DNA of 64,000 nt from Pseudomonas sp. MF4836 (GCF_002018875.1 NZ_MVOL01000013.1:62001-126000), one strand, 5' to 3'. Counted from the stretch's first letter, positions 26,237 to 35,642 are shown. Made by a program: numbers and translations. The notes: generated by a model not told the origin, from the letters alone.

Positions 26237-27616
26237 ATGAACCGCAGCTTGACCGTAAAACTGGGGGCGATTGCCCTGTTGATCCTGCTACTGCTGATCC
26301 CCTTGCTGATGATCAACGGCCTGATCGACGACCGTCAGCAATTGCGCGACGGCGTGCTCGACGAGATCGCCCGCAGCTCCAGTGGTAGCCAACGGGTGAC
26401 CGGCCCGGTGATGGTGGTCGACTACCGCAAGAAGGTCCGTACCTGGCGGGTCGACGAAAAAACAAAAAAGCGCTCTGAATACATTGTCGAGAAACAGGGC
26501 CGGTTGTTTTTCCTGCCCGAGCACTTCGAGCTCAATGGCCAGGCGCAGACCGAACTGCGCGCCCGGGGGATCTACGAGGCCCGGCTGTTTCACGCCAACA
26601 CCCACCTCAGCGGCCAATTTGCCATTCCCGCGCAGTACGGCATCAGCGAAGACTTTGCCGACTATCAGTTCGACCGGGCCTTCCTGGCGGTGGGCATCAG
26701 CGACATCCGCGGTATTGAAAATGCCCTGAAACTGGAGCTCAACGGCCAGACCCTGGACTTTGCCCCAGGCACCTATGTCAGCTGGCTGGACGAGGGCGTG
26801 CACGTGATGTTGCCGCCGCTGGACGTGAAGAAACCCACCCAGCTGGATTTCGGTTTCGAACTGCGCCTGCAAGGCACCGGGCAGTTGTCGGTGGTGCCGG
26901 TGGGCAAGACCAGCAAGGTGCAGTTGATGGCCAACTGGCCGCATCCGAGCTTTATCGGCAACTACCTGCCGGCCCAGCGTGAAATCACCGAGCAGGGTTT
27001 TTCCGCCACCTGGCAGACCTCGTTCTTCTCCACCAACCTGCAGCAGGCCATGGATCGCTGCGTGGCCATGAGCGAGCAGTGCGGTGATTTCAACAGCCGC
27101 AACTTCGGCGTGAGCTTTATCGACCCGGTGGACCAGTACCTCAAGAGCGATCGGGCGATCAAATACGCGTTGCTGTTCATCGGCCTGACGTTTGCCGGGT
27201 TCTTCCTGTTCGAAGTGCTCAAGAGCCTGGCGGTGCACCCGATCCAGTACGCCCTGGTGGGGGTGGCGCTGGCCTTCTTCTACCTGTTGCTGCTGTCGCT
27301 GTCGGAGCACCTCGGGTTCACCCTGGCGTACCTGCTGTCGGCCGGCGCCTGCGTGTTGCTGATCGGCTTTTACGTCAGCCACGTTTTGCACAGTTGGCGT
27401 CACGGTTCAGCTTTCGCGGTCGGCCTGGCGGCCCTGTACGGCCTGCTCTTTGGCTTACTGAGCGCTGAAGACTACGCACTGTTGATGGGCTCGCTGCTGC
27501 TGTTCGGGCTGCTGGGTGTGTTCATGGTGCTGACCCGCAAGCTGGACTGGTATGGCATTGCCCAGACCCGTGCAGCCAAGCCACTGGAGTTCGATCTGGA
27601 GACGGTTCATGTGTAG
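26237..27616 (+). CDS. creD: Inner membrane protein CreD
   Basis: A 459-residue membrane protein, the main target of CreBC. One N-terminal membrane segment (about 8-30) is followed by a large periplasmic domain (about 35-305), then five or six C-terminal membrane helices (310-440). In pseudomonads CreD helps maintain the envelope and biofilm under stress. The ATG at 26237 follows GGGAG. The cre-tag-like repeat and a REPIN separate it from creC. Confidence 0.92.
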   Translation: MNRSLTVKLGAIALLILLLLIPLLMINGLIDDRQQLRDGVLDEIARSSSGSQRVTGPVMVVDYRKKVRTWRVDEKTKKRSEYIVEKQGRLFFLPEHFELNGQAQTELRARGIYEARLFHANTHLSGQFAIPAQYGISEDFADYQFDRAFLAVGISDIRGIENALKLELNGQTLDFAPGTYVSWLDEGVHVMLPPLDVKKPTQLDFGFELRLQGTGQLSVVPVGKTSKVQLMANWPHPSFIGNYLPAQREITEQGFSATWQTSFFSTNLQQAMDRCVAMSEQCGDFNSRNFGVSFIDPVDQYLKSDRAIKYALLFIGLTFAGFFLFEVLKSLAVHPIQYALVGVALAFFYLLLLSLSEHLGFTLAYLLSAGACVLLIGFYVSHVLHSWRHGSAFAVGLAALYGLLFGLLSAEDYALLMGSLLLFGLLGVFMVLTRKLDWYGIAQTRAAKPLEFDLETVHV

Positions 27617-27812
27617 ATCATTGGGGTTGCGTGAAGATCAGGCAGAGGGCGAGGCGTTGGCACAGCGCATTGCCGGGTTGTTCCCTTTGGAGCAATTACC
27701 GCCTCTGCGACGGCCGGCGGGTAGCCGCCGCCAGTGGGTGTTGCTGGACGCTCCGGTCGCTGCGGCGTGGCCTGCACCGCCGGGGCAATCGGCACCGGGG
27801 CCGAAGGCTTGA
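27609..27812 (+). CDS. Possible small ORF overlapping creD end
   Basis: A 67-codon frame whose ATG overlaps the creD stop by eight bases. The N-terminal half looks soluble and charged (LREDQAEGEALAQRIAGL); the C-terminal half is proline/alanine-rich with no recognised family. The overlap suggests coupling, but the composition would also fit non-coding GC-rich DNA. Treat as doubtful. Confidence 0.25.
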   Translation: MCRSLGLREDQAEGEALAQRIAGLFPLEQLPPLRRPAGSRRQWVLLDAPVAAAWPAPPGQSAPGPKA

Positions 27813-27910
27813 GCGAAGGCGCCGGCCGCCATCGGTAAACAGCGCTACAGGGCCGGGCGATTGATCTGTATCGTGCCGGCCGGACACTCTTTCAAACCAG
27901 GGAATGCAGG

Positions 27911-28357
27911 ATGCGCAGGTTGTATTTCAAGCACACGGTGCTGACGTTGGCCTTGCTGGCGCTGTACGGGCTGGCGGTGGTTATCGCACTCGACAGCGAG
28001 TTTCGGCGCAAGGGTGAGGGAGAACCGGAGTTCGTGGTGATGTTTGCCTACATTGGCTGGATGCTGGTGCTTCCGGCGGCCTTATGGCTGGTGGCAGGCT
28101 TTGGCGTGTTTTGCCTCAGGGCACGCAAGGGCGTGAGTGCCAGGCTGCATCGGGCGTTGGCCCTGTGTCACCTGCCGTTGTTGTTGCTGAGTGGTTTCAC
28201 ATTGCTGGTGGCCTCTGGCGCAGTGCCGGAGAACCTGTGGTTTGTGCCGGTGATCCTGATCGACCTGGCCCGCATCGCCTATGTCCTGCGCCGCTTCCCC
28301 AAATACCATCCCGTCACCTCCACCACCTCCACCACCTCCACCACCCCCGCCCTATAG
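27911..28357 (+). CDS. Hypothetical four-helix membrane protein
   Basis: A 148-residue protein with hydrophobic segments at about 9-27, 43-66, 83-102 and 109-123. No family recognised. The C-terminus ends in a TSTTSTTSTTP run encoded by a nine-base microsatellite (28314-28344). The stop codon TAG lies inside a perfect 48-base palindrome. AGGATG immediately precedes the start region. It follows creD on the same strand after about 290 bases that hold only the doubtful small ORF. Confidence 0.6.
   Translation: MRRLYFKHTVLTLALLALYGLAVVIALDSEFRRKGEGEPEFVVMFAYIGWMLVLPAALWLVAGFGVFCLRARKGVSARLHRALALCHLPLLLLSGFTLLVASGAVPENLWFVPVILIDLARIAYVLRRFPKYHPVTSTTSTTSTTPAL
28314..28344. repeat. Nine-base microsatellite
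   Basis: The unit cacctccac is repeated about three times and encodes the Ser/Thr tail of the membrane protein. The repeat is in frame (nine bases), so copy-number change would alter tail length only. Confidence 0.7.
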
Positions 28358-28397
28358 CCGCTGCCGAGCCTCGCGAGGCTCGGCAGCGGCTATAGGG
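28350..28397. terminator. Perfect 48-base palindrome, terminator-like
   Basis: Two 24-base arms without loop (ccctatagccgctgccgagc... and its inverse) lie between the convergent membrane-protein and MFS genes. It is built from two REP ends joined head to head. It can act as an RNA hairpin on either strand, though no long T-run follows. Confidence 0.7.
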
Positions 28398-28403
28398 GGT
28401 CAC

Positions 28404-29711
28404 TCAGAGCGCGGGTTTCAATTGGGCGCCCGGGGTGTTGCTGCTGGCGGGTGAGGCCGGGGTGGGCTTGAGTTCGCGAGCGACGTTCCACACGACCAGG
28501 GCGGCGATGATGTCGAAAATCGCCAGCACCACGAACAGCGGGCTGTAGCCGATCTTGGTCACCATCACGCCAAACACCAGGGTGAATGCCGCAGCGCCCA
28601 GGTAACCGAACATCCCGCCCATGCCGGTGGCGGTGGCCACTTCATTCTTGCCGAACGAGTCCGAGGTAATGGCATACAGCGCCCCGGACAGGGTCTGGTG
28701 GGCGAAGCCGCCGACGCACAGCAGGGCAATCGCGGTGTAGGGGCTTGCCACGAGGCCGATGCAGGCCGGGCCGATCATGCACGAGGCGCCAAAGAACAGC
28801 ACCATCTTGCGCGAGGTGAACAGCGACACCTTGCAGTAGCGGTGGAAGAACGGGCTCAGGTATCCCCCCAGCACGCAACCCAGGTCTGCGGCGAGGAACG
28901 GCAGCCAGGCGAACATCGCGATTTCCTTGATGTTCATGTGGCGCTCGGTCATCAGGTACAGCGGGATCCAGGCGTTGAAGGTCTGCCAGGCCGGTTCCGA
29001 CAACATGCGCGCGCTGGCGATGGCGTAGAAGTTGCGGTTGCCGATGATCTTTTTCCAGCTGCCTTTTTTCGGATTTGGATCCTTGAAGTGCTCTTCCTGG
29101 CCACTGAGGATGTAGTCGCGCTCACGCTCGCTCAGCAGCTTCTGGTCCCGCGGGTGTTTGTACAGCACCAGCCACAGGAAGCTCCAGATGATGCCCATGG
29201 CGCCGACGATCAGGAACGCCAGCTCCCAGCCACTGTTGAGAATCGCCCAGACCACCAAAGGCGGGGCCAGCAGCGCGCCGATCGACGAGCCGATGTTGAA
29301 CCAGCCGATGGCCACCGAGCGCTCCTTGGCAGGAAACCATTCGGTGGAGGCCTTGACTGCTGCCGGCAGCCCGGCCGCTTCGGTCAGGCCGAGCAGGCCA
29401 CGAACCACCGCCAGGCCTTGCCAGCCCGAGGCCAGCGCCGCCGCCGCGCAGGCCACGGACCAGGCCACGGCAAATATCGCGAAGCCCAGTTTGGTGCCGA
29501 TGGCATCGATGATGTAGCCGGCCACCGGTTGCATCAGGGCGTAGCAGACCTGCCAGGCAACGACGATGTGCGAGTACTGCTCGGTGGAGATGTTCATCTC
29601 GCTCATCAGGGTCGGTGCGGCCACCGACAGGGTATTGCGGGCCAGGTAATTGACCATCAGGCCAGCCGTGACCAGGCCGACCATCCACCAGCGGATGCCT
29701 TTGATTTTCAT
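28404..29711 (-). CDS. MFS transporter, hexuronate/sugar-acid type
   Basis: A 435-residue inner-membrane major facilitator with 12 predicted helices, of the anion:cation symporter (ExuT/GudP-like) family that imports hexuronates or aldarates. The family loop with GWFNIGSSIGALLAPPLVV and the N-terminal NYLARNTLSVAAPTL are visible. It is monocistronic in the window. Two identical 14-base sequences that fit the FadR-type GntR consensus lie about 200 and 300 bases upstream. The regulator and catabolic genes are not here. Confidence 0.85.
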   Translation of the reverse strand: MKIKGIRWWMVGLVTAGLMVNYLARNTLSVAAPTLMSEMNISTEQYSHIVVAWQVCYALMQPVAGYIIDAIGTKLGFAIFAVAWSVACAAAALASGWQGLAVVRGLLGLTEAAGLPAAVKASTEWFPAKERSVAIGWFNIGSSIGALLAPPLVVWAILNSGWELAFLIVGAMGIIWSFLWLVLYKHPRDQKLLSERERDYILSGQEEHFKDPNPKKGSWKKIIGNRNFYAIASARMLSEPAWQTFNAWIPLYLMTERHMNIKEIAMFAWLPFLAADLGCVLGGYLSPFFHRYCKVSLFTSRKMVLFFGASCMIGPACIGLVASPYTAIALLCVGGFAHQTLSGALYAITSDSFGKNEVATATGMGGMFGYLGAAAFTLVFGVMVTKIGYSPLFVVLAIFDIIAALVVWNVARELKPTPASPASSNTPGAQLKPAL

Positions 29712-30091
29712 CGCTTCACCATCATTTTCTTGGATTTATGGGTGTTGCCGGTTGGCGGCGCCAAAGGGCGCGCGCAGGGGCATCACGGTGGCGAATGGGC
29801 GGCGTGCAGCAGGAAACAGGCGGGCGGTGCGGGCGAAAGACGGAGTCGGGTCATGATTGGCTGGACACTCTTTGAATTATTTTTATGGGTCGACAAATTG
29901 TTACGTTGTGTGTCGTCGTACAACTTGATTCCGTTATAAGAGTCCTTTAACGGGCTGTCAATGGGGTTTTTATTCTGGGCTGACGAGATGCAGTGGGTTG
30001 TGGCGGGACTGTCGTCGTACAACGAAGGCCGCAATTGGCCCGGGCGCCACTGCAGGGCGCCTGGGTATAGAGCGGGATCGTGGAGGGGGAT
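29712..30091. promoter_or_regulatory. Upstream region of the MFS gene with twin operators
   Basis: There is no gene in these 380 bases. tgtcgtcgtacaac occurs at 29911-29924 and again at 30010-30023, 99 bases apart. Within each, TCGTCGTACAA matches TNGTNNNACNA, the FadR-subfamily GntR operator consensus. The DNA between is AT-richer than its surroundings and probably holds the promoter. Confidence 0.6.
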
Positions 30092-30271
30092 TTAGCGGGG
30101 TACGAGCAATCCGCGCAGGGCGATCAGGGCCGGCAGCCCAAGGCCGAGCCAGCTCAGGCTGTCCCAGGCGCCATCCCCCAGCAGGGCGGCGAAGAGTCCG
30201 ACGGCACTGAGCAGGCCGATCAGCAGCGGGGCACTGAAGACCTTCCAGAAATTGCTCTGCCGGGGCTTCAT
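30092..30271 (-). CDS. Small membrane protein linked to PepSY gene
   Basis: A 59-residue protein with two hydrophobic segments (about 12-31 and 38-56) and a basic N-terminus (MKPRQSNFWK). Its ATG overlaps the PepSY stop by four bases (ATGA), which argues that it is real. No family recognised; a small partner of the iron-uptake membrane protein is an inference. Confidence 0.6.
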   Translation of the reverse strand: MKPRQSNFWKVFSAPLLIGLLSAVGLFAALLGDGAWDSLSWLGLGLPALIALRGLLVPR

Positions 30272-31398
30272 GGCGCCACCTTTTGCGTGCTGTTCAAGAC
30301 GCGGCTGTTGCGCCGGCGCACGAGCCACAGGTACACGCCGCTGCCCAGGACGATAATGGTCAGCCCATCCAGCACCGCCCACAGGACCTTCATCGGCATG
30401 CCGCCATAGTCGCCAAAGTGCAGCGGCTGGGACATGCCCATGGCGTCCATGTACCACGGCCGTTCGGCCACGGCAGTGACCTGCAGGGTCGCGGCGTCGA
30501 TCAGCACCGGGGTCAGCAGGTGCGAGGTCAGGTGGCTGCTGCCCTTCATGAACACCGCGTAATGGTGCTCGCTGGAAAAGCGCGTGCCGGGGAAGGCGAT
30601 AAAGTCCGGGCGCATGCCCGGCGCGGCCTGCGCGGCAATATCCAGCAGACAGCTGGCCGGGGCCAGTTGCGTCAGCGGTGGCGCGTCGCGGTAAGGGGCG
30701 ATCATCGCGCTCAGGCTGTCGTTGCGCCAGGCGGCGATGATCAGGTCGGCGCAGGCGCTGATCACTCCGGTCACGCCCACCACCAGGGCCCAGGTCAGGG
30801 TCACCACGCCGATCAGGTTATGCAGGTCGAGCCAGCGCAGGCGGGTGGATTTGTCGTGGCGTACGCTGGCGAACTTCAGCCGGCGCATGAAGGGCAGGTA
30901 CAGCACGGTGCCGGAAATGATCGCCAGCACGAACAGCAGGCCCATGAACGCCAGCAGCAGCTTGCCCGGCAGGCCGGCGAACAGGTCCACGTGCAGGCGC
31001 AGCATGACCATCATCAGCCCGCCGTTGGCCGAGGGCATTGCCACGGCCTCGCCGGTGCGGGCGTCGAGCATGAAGGTGTGGGACGAGTTCGGCTCGGTGC
31101 CGGCGGTCTTGGCCATGATCGTCACCACGCCGTTGGGATCGTCTTCATCCCAGCCGAAGTACTGCATCACCTCGCCTGGCCGATGGGCCTCGGCGGCGCG
31201 CACCAGCTGCTGCAGGTCCAGGTGCGGAGTCTCGGCGGGCATTTCCCGTAGCTGCGGCGAGTCACCCAGCAGATGATCGATCTCGTGGTGGAAAATCAGC
31301 GGCAGGCCGGTCAGGGCCAGCATCAGCAGAAATACAGTGCAGATCAGGCTGGTCCAGGTGTGGATAAAGGACCAGCGGCGGATGGTTTGGCTTTTCAT
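30268..31398 (-). CDS. PepSY-associated membrane protein, iron uptake
   Basis: A 376-residue inner-membrane protein of the PepSY_TM family with four membrane segments (about 12-34, 147-170, 195-220, 340-362) and periplasmic PepSY parts. Such proteins sit next to TonB-dependent siderophore receptors and some reduce ferric-siderophore in the periplasm. It lies downstream of the receptor on the same strand, across a terminator-like hairpin, and overlaps the small membrane protein. Confidence 0.82.
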   Translation of the reverse strand: MKSQTIRRWSFIHTWTSLICTVFLLMLALTGLPLIFHHEIDHLLGDSPQLREMPAETPHLDLQQLVRAAEAHRPGEVMQYFGWDEDDPNGVVTIMAKTAGTEPNSSHTFMLDARTGEAVAMPSANGGLMMVMLRLHVDLFAGLPGKLLLAFMGLLFVLAIISGTVLYLPFMRRLKFASVRHDKSTRLRWLDLHNLIGVVTLTWALVVGVTGVISACADLIIAAWRNDSLSAMIAPYRDAPPLTQLAPASCLLDIAAQAAPGMRPDFIAFPGTRFSSEHHYAVFMKGSSHLTSHLLTPVLIDAATLQVTAVAERPWYMDAMGMSQPLHFGDYGGMPMKVLWAVLDGLTIIVLGSGVYLWLVRRRNSRVLNSTQKVAP

Positions 31399-31415
31399 GA
31401 ATCATCCAGATGCAA

Positions 31416-31442
31416 AAGGGCCACGGCGTGGCCGTGACCCTT
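31416..31442 (-). terminator. Hairpin after the TonB receptor
   Basis: 12-base arms (aagggccacggc against gccgtgaccctt) with one mismatch and a three-base loop. On the minus strand it is followed by a short T-run, so it may attenuate between receptor and PepSY gene. Confidence 0.6.
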
Positions 31443-31467
31443 GTTGTGATACCGGAAAGCTAGCGGT

Positions 31468-33927
31468 TTACCACTTGTAGTTGACGCTGGCCATGACGTT
31501 GCGGCGATCGCCGTAGTAGCAGTAAGTACCGTCGCAGGTCGACATGTATTCCTTGTCGAATACGTTGTTGGCATTGAGGGCGATGCTGGCGCCTTTCAGC
31601 GAGTTCTGCAGGCGGCCCAGGTCGTAGTGCACGGCGGCGTCGTAGACCGTATAGGCATCGGTGTCGCCGTCGGACTTACTGCCGACATAGGGCAGGTTAC
31701 CTGCGGGGATGTTATTGGTTTCGCCGATGTAGCGCGCGCCAAAGCCCACGCCGAAGCCGTCCAGCAAGCCGTTATGCCAGGTGTAGTCGGCCCAGATCGA
31801 GGCCTGGTTTTCCGGGGTCAGGGGCAACGGACGGTTTTTGTCCTGAGGGTCGCCGACCTTGGTCATTTTGCTGTTGGCGTAGGTGTAGGCCGCCGTGAGC
31901 TTGAGGTTCTCGTTGACGTTGCCTACCGCTTCCAACTCGAAGCCGCGGACCTTGGCTTCGCCCAATGGCCGGCTTACGCCCAGGCTGTCGGAGAGCACGA
32001 TGTTCTGCCGCGTCAGGTCGTAGACCGCAGCGGTCAGCAGTATGTCGCTGCCTGGCGGCTGGTATTTGACCCCCAGTTCGTATTGCTTGCCAGTGCTAGG
32101 CTCGAAGGCCTGCCCCTTGGAGTTACCGCCGGCTTCGGCCTGGAACGACTCGGCATAGGAAACATAGGGCGTGAAGCCCGAGTCGAAGACGTAACTCAGC
32201 GCAGCATTGCCGGTGAACGCGTGGTCGTCGCGCTGATCACGGGGTTCGCTGGCAATGTTGTAGAACTTGGTATCGGTGTGCAGCCAGTCCTGGCGTCCGC
32301 CCAGGGTCAGGCGCCAGTTGTCGAGCGCCATCTGGTCCTGGAGATACAGGCCGGTGCCTTGACGTTTCTGGTTGTAATCGTTGTAGGCGGAATAGGCGAC
32401 CTTGCTGAAGTCCTGCCCGTAGATCGGGTTGATGATGTTGCTGGTAGGGGCTTCGCCGTACAGCCATTTGTAGTTGGTGTTGACGCGTTCGTGATCCAGG
32501 CCTAGCAACAGCGTGTGTTTGAGTACACCGGTATTGAAGTCGGCCTGGAAGTTGTTATCCACGGCGAACTGGCTGATGTCTTCGTTGACGATGTTGGCAC
32601 CGCGCCGAACCGTACCGTCGGCACTGACCGCCAGATCCGGTTTGTTCGGCCAATAGAAGCCACCGGCAGTAATGCCCTGGAAGGACAGGTCGCTTTTGGT
32701 GTAGCGCAGGTTCTGCCGGAACTGCCAGACATCATTCAGGCGATGTTCAAAGGCGTAGCCCAGGGCGTAGTAGGTCTTGTCGTAATACTCCCAGCTCGGG
32801 TCGCCCAGGTTCTTGTGGTACTTCACCTCGCCTGCCGGACTGTACAGCTTGGTGCCTTGCAGGGGCAGGAACTGGCTGGTGATCCCGGTATCGTCGCGGT
32901 TGAACTGGCTCAGGAACGTCAGTTTGGTGTCGTCGTCGATGTTCCAGGTCAGGCTGGGGGCAATGTTGTAGCGCTTGTCCTCGTTATGTTCGATGGCGGT
33001 GTTGCTGTCGCGTACCACGCCGCTGACGCGGTACAGGAAGCGGCCTTCATCATCGATCGGACCGGTGCTGTCAAAGCTGATCTGCTTGCGCTGGTAGCTG
33101 CCGATTTGCAGCTGGACTTCATGGCCGGCCGTGTCCTGCGGGCGCCGGCTGACCATATCCAGCAGGCCACCGGGTGGGGTTTGGCCATACACCGAGGATG
33201 CCGGACCGCGCAGCAGCGCCACACGCTCCAGATCCCAGGTTTCCAGCTTGGGCATGGTGTAAGTGCCCTTGGGCAGCGGCAAGCCATCGAGGAACTGGGT
33301 GGGCTCGAAGCCACGGACCTTCAACCATTCGGCGCGGCTGTCGCTGCCATAGCTGCTGGCGGTGACGCCCGGCATGTAGCGCACGGCATCGTCGAGGTTC
33401 TGTACGGCCCGATCCTGCATCTGATCGCGGGTGGCGACAGAGATCGAACGGGGAACTTCTCGCAGCTCGGTATCGGTTTTGGTGCCTGCGGCGGTGCGCT
33501 TGGCGGCGTAGCCATCCACCGGTCCCCAAGCCGTTTCAGCGAACTCCTGACCGGTAATACTGGTTTCCGGCAACGCCACCACGCCCTCCGGGATCGGCGC
33601 CAGGCTGTAGGTGCCGGCGCCGCTTTGCTCCAGTTGCAGGCCGGTGCCGCGCAGGGCTTCGCGCAGGGCGCCGGGGGCGTCGAACGGGCCCTTGACCGGG
33701 GCCGAGGTTTTGCCGGCGGCCAGGGACGGGTTCAGGCTCAGGGCCAGGCCAGCCTGGCTGGCGATCTGGTTCAGGGTGCTGGCCAGGGGCGCGGCCGGCA
33801 GGTTGTAGGTACGCACGCTGGACGCCTGCTCGGCGGCCAACAACGCAGTGCTGGCCAGCGGGGTGCAGAGGGCAATGGCCACGGCCAAGAGGCTGGGGCG
33901 CAACAAGGTGTCTAGCGAGCGGTACAT
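31468..33927 (-). CDS. TonB-dependent siderophore receptor with STN domain
   Basis: An 819-residue outer-membrane receptor. The signal peptide ends near residue 33, then come an STN signalling domain (about 38-110; RTYNLPAAPLASTLNQIASQ), a plug domain (about 165-275; REVPRSISVATRDQMQDRA, GPASSVYGQTPPGG) and a 22-strand barrel ending in a C-terminal aromatic (NYKW). The STN domain implies transfer of ligand binding to the FecR-like protein encoded just upstream. The ATG at 33927 follows CAGGAG; the 19 codons upstream are not leader-like. The siderophore is unknown; similarity to ferrioxamine/ferripyoverdine receptors is a guess. Confidence 0.9.
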   Translation of the reverse strand: MYRSLDTLLRPSLLAVAIALCTPLASTALLAAEQASSVRTYNLPAAPLASTLNQIASQAGLALSLNPSLAAGKTSAPVKGPFDAPGALREALRGTGLQLEQSGAGTYSLAPIPEGVVALPETSITGQEFAETAWGPVDGYAAKRTAAGTKTDTELREVPRSISVATRDQMQDRAVQNLDDAVRYMPGVTASSYGSDSRAEWLKVRGFEPTQFLDGLPLPKGTYTMPKLETWDLERVALLRGPASSVYGQTPPGGLLDMVSRRPQDTAGHEVQLQIGSYQRKQISFDSTGPIDDEGRFLYRVSGVVRDSNTAIEHNEDKRYNIAPSLTWNIDDDTKLTFLSQFNRDDTGITSQFLPLQGTKLYSPAGEVKYHKNLGDPSWEYYDKTYYALGYAFEHRLNDVWQFRQNLRYTKSDLSFQGITAGGFYWPNKPDLAVSADGTVRRGANIVNEDISQFAVDNNFQADFNTGVLKHTLLLGLDHERVNTNYKWLYGEAPTSNIINPIYGQDFSKVAYSAYNDYNQKRQGTGLYLQDQMALDNWRLTLGGRQDWLHTDTKFYNIASEPRDQRDDHAFTGNAALSYVFDSGFTPYVSYAESFQAEAGGNSKGQAFEPSTGKQYELGVKYQPPGSDILLTAAVYDLTRQNIVLSDSLGVSRPLGEAKVRGFELEAVGNVNENLKLTAAYTYANSKMTKVGDPQDKNRPLPLTPENQASIWADYTWHNGLLDGFGVGFGARYIGETNNIPAGNLPYVGSKSDGDTDAYTVYDAAVHYDLGRLQNSLKGASIALNANNVFDKEYMSTCDGTYCYYGDRRNVMASVNYKW

Positions 33928-34125
33928 ACGGCGGCTCCTGAATGGAAATAGTTCGCAATTGCCTATGTGCCGGACGAGATGCAAAAAGTGATAGGGCTGA
34001 TTGAAAATAATTTTGATTTAGATAAAGGCGAGCTTCGATCGCGCCCGTTGCACCAGGCGAGCGCCTGCGTGGCAGAGGGGCAGCGCAGGCCTGCCGGCCA
34101 CGGCGGCAATGCCGACCGCTGGGTT

Positions 34126-35100
34126 TCAGGGCTTGGCGTCGGCCTTGGCAGCCACCGTTACCCACCACGCCGTATGCCGTTCGATCTGCACCGGCAGGGT
34201 CGGCAGTAGCGCGGTCAGCGCCAGGTCGGTGTTGTGCAGCGGGAAGCTGCCGGTAATACGCAGGTCGGCGACTTCCGGGGCCACGCCAAGGTGGCCGCGG
34301 CGGTAGCGACCGAGTTCGCCGATCAGGTCTTCGAGCCGTGCGTTGTCCACCACCAGCATGCCGCGGGTCCAGGCGTCGGCGCCGGCGTTCAAGGCCTGGA
34401 GCGGGCCGAGCCCGTCACGGCGCATCAGTACCTGCTGGCCTTCCTTGAGGATCTGTTCGTCGGGGCTCGCCTGCGGACGAGCGGCGACGGCGGACTGCAG
34501 CACGCTCAGGCGGGTGCCCTGGTTCTCCCGCTTGACCAGGAACCGCGTGCCGAGGGCGCGCATGTGCCCGTCATCGGTTTCGACAATGAACGGGCGGGCG
34601 TCGCCGTGGCCGGTTTCGATCAGGATCTCGCCTTCCTGCAACACGATGCGCCGTTGCTTGTCGTCAAAGCGCACATCCAGGGCACTGTGGGTATTGAGGT
34701 TGATCACGGTGCCGTCGCTCAGGTGCAGAGTGCGCTGCTCGCCGGTGGCCGTGCGCTGGTCGGCCAGCCAATAGTTGAGCGGCAGGTAGCGTTCCCCGGC
34801 GAACAGCGCCAGGCCGATCATCAGCGCAACGCTGGCCAGGCCGCTGCCGAGCTTGCGCACCCGTCGGCGGATCCCTTCGCGCGATTGCAGCAGGGCCACC
34901 CGGGCCGGGCCCGAGGCCACGCTGAAGCGCTGGTCGAGCATGCCCAGCTGGCGCCAGGCCCGGGCATGTTCTTCATGGGCGGCGTGCCATTTGGCGAACT
35001 CCTCGCGCTCCACGGCGTTGCCGGAATCGAGCGACAACTGCCAGGCAATCGCCGCGTCCAGCACCTGGGACGAAACCGGCTTGGAGCTGATGGGGTTCAT
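34126..35100 (-). CDS. FecR-family sigma regulator
   Basis: A 324-residue inner-membrane regulator. N-terminal DUF4880-type cytoplasmic segment (AWQLSLDSGNAVEREEFAKWHAAHEEHARAW region, 19-50), a membrane helix at about 88-105, the FecR domain (110-210) and a C-terminal STN-like part (260-320). It passes the receptor signal to the sigma factor. Its start overlaps the sigma stop by four bases (ATGA). Confidence 0.9.
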   Translation of the reverse strand: MNPISSKPVSSQVLDAAIAWQLSLDSGNAVEREEFAKWHAAHEEHARAWRQLGMLDQRFSVASGPARVALLQSREGIRRRVRKLGSGLASVALMIGLALFAGERYLPLNYWLADQRTATGEQRTLHLSDGTVINLNTHSALDVRFDDKQRRIVLQEGEILIETGHGDARPFIVETDDGHMRALGTRFLVKRENQGTRLSVLQSAVAARPQASPDEQILKEGQQVLMRRDGLGPLQALNAGADAWTRGMLVVDNARLEDLIGELGRYRRGHLGVAPEVADLRITGSFPLHNTDLALTALLPTLPVQIERHTAWWVTVAAKADAKP

Positions 35101-35615
35101 ACCGGCTCACCGTACAGCGCGATGTAGCACTGGCGGATGCCCTGGGCCAGGTACTGGCGCACGCGCGGCACCGAGACTCCGAGGCGCTCGGCAATCTGGG
35201 CGTGGCTCAGGCCATCCAGGCGGTTATAGAGGAACGCGGCGCGGGCCTTGCTCGACAGCTTGCCGAGCAGGCGGTCGATGGCCTTGAGGTCTTCGAGGAT
35301 CATCTGCTGTTCTTCCGGCGAGGGGTGCTCGGCTTCCGGGATCAGCATCAGTTCGGTGAGGTACGCCTGTTCCAGGGCGGCACGGCGAAAATAGTCGAAC
35401 AGCAGGCCCTTGGCGATGGCGACGAGAAAGGCCCGTGGCTCGCGCGGCGTGTTCAGTTCGTCGCGGCCCAGCAGGCGGACGAAGGTGTCCTGGCTCAGGT
35501 CTTCGGCCCGTTGCGGACAGGCCACGTTGCGTCGCAGCCAAGCCAGCAGCCAGCCGCGATGGTCGCGATATAACGCGCCAACGAGCTCATTGTGGGGGCT
35601 TTGGGCTGACGACAA
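35097..35615 (-). CDS. FecI-like ECF sigma factor
   Basis: A 172-residue iron-starvation sigma factor. Region 2 (about 8-75; AEDLSQDTFVRLL, PRAFLVAIAKGLLFDYFRR) and region 4 (about 115-165; LDGLSHAQIAERLGVSVPRVRQYL) are complete. First gene of sigma-fecR-receptor. A Fur-box-like sequence lies 30-50 bases upstream, so the system is probably repressed by iron and induced by its siderophore. Confidence 0.92.
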   Translation of the reverse strand: MSSAQSPHNELVGALYRDHRGWLLAWLRRNVACPQRAEDLSQDTFVRLLGRDELNTPREPRAFLVAIAKGLLFDYFRRAALEQAYLTELMLIPEAEHPSPEEQQMILEDLKAIDRLLGKLSSKARAAFLYNRLDGLSHAQIAERLGVSVPRVRQYLAQGIRQCYIALYGEPV

Positions 35616-35642
35616 CGGGCATCACCAATCGAGAAGTTTAAA

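Noticed and set aside
27659..27680. Possible sigma-54 promoter (ttggcac...ttgc)
   Set aside because: The spacing is one base too long and it lies inside the doubtful small ORF, with no gene at a fitting distance.
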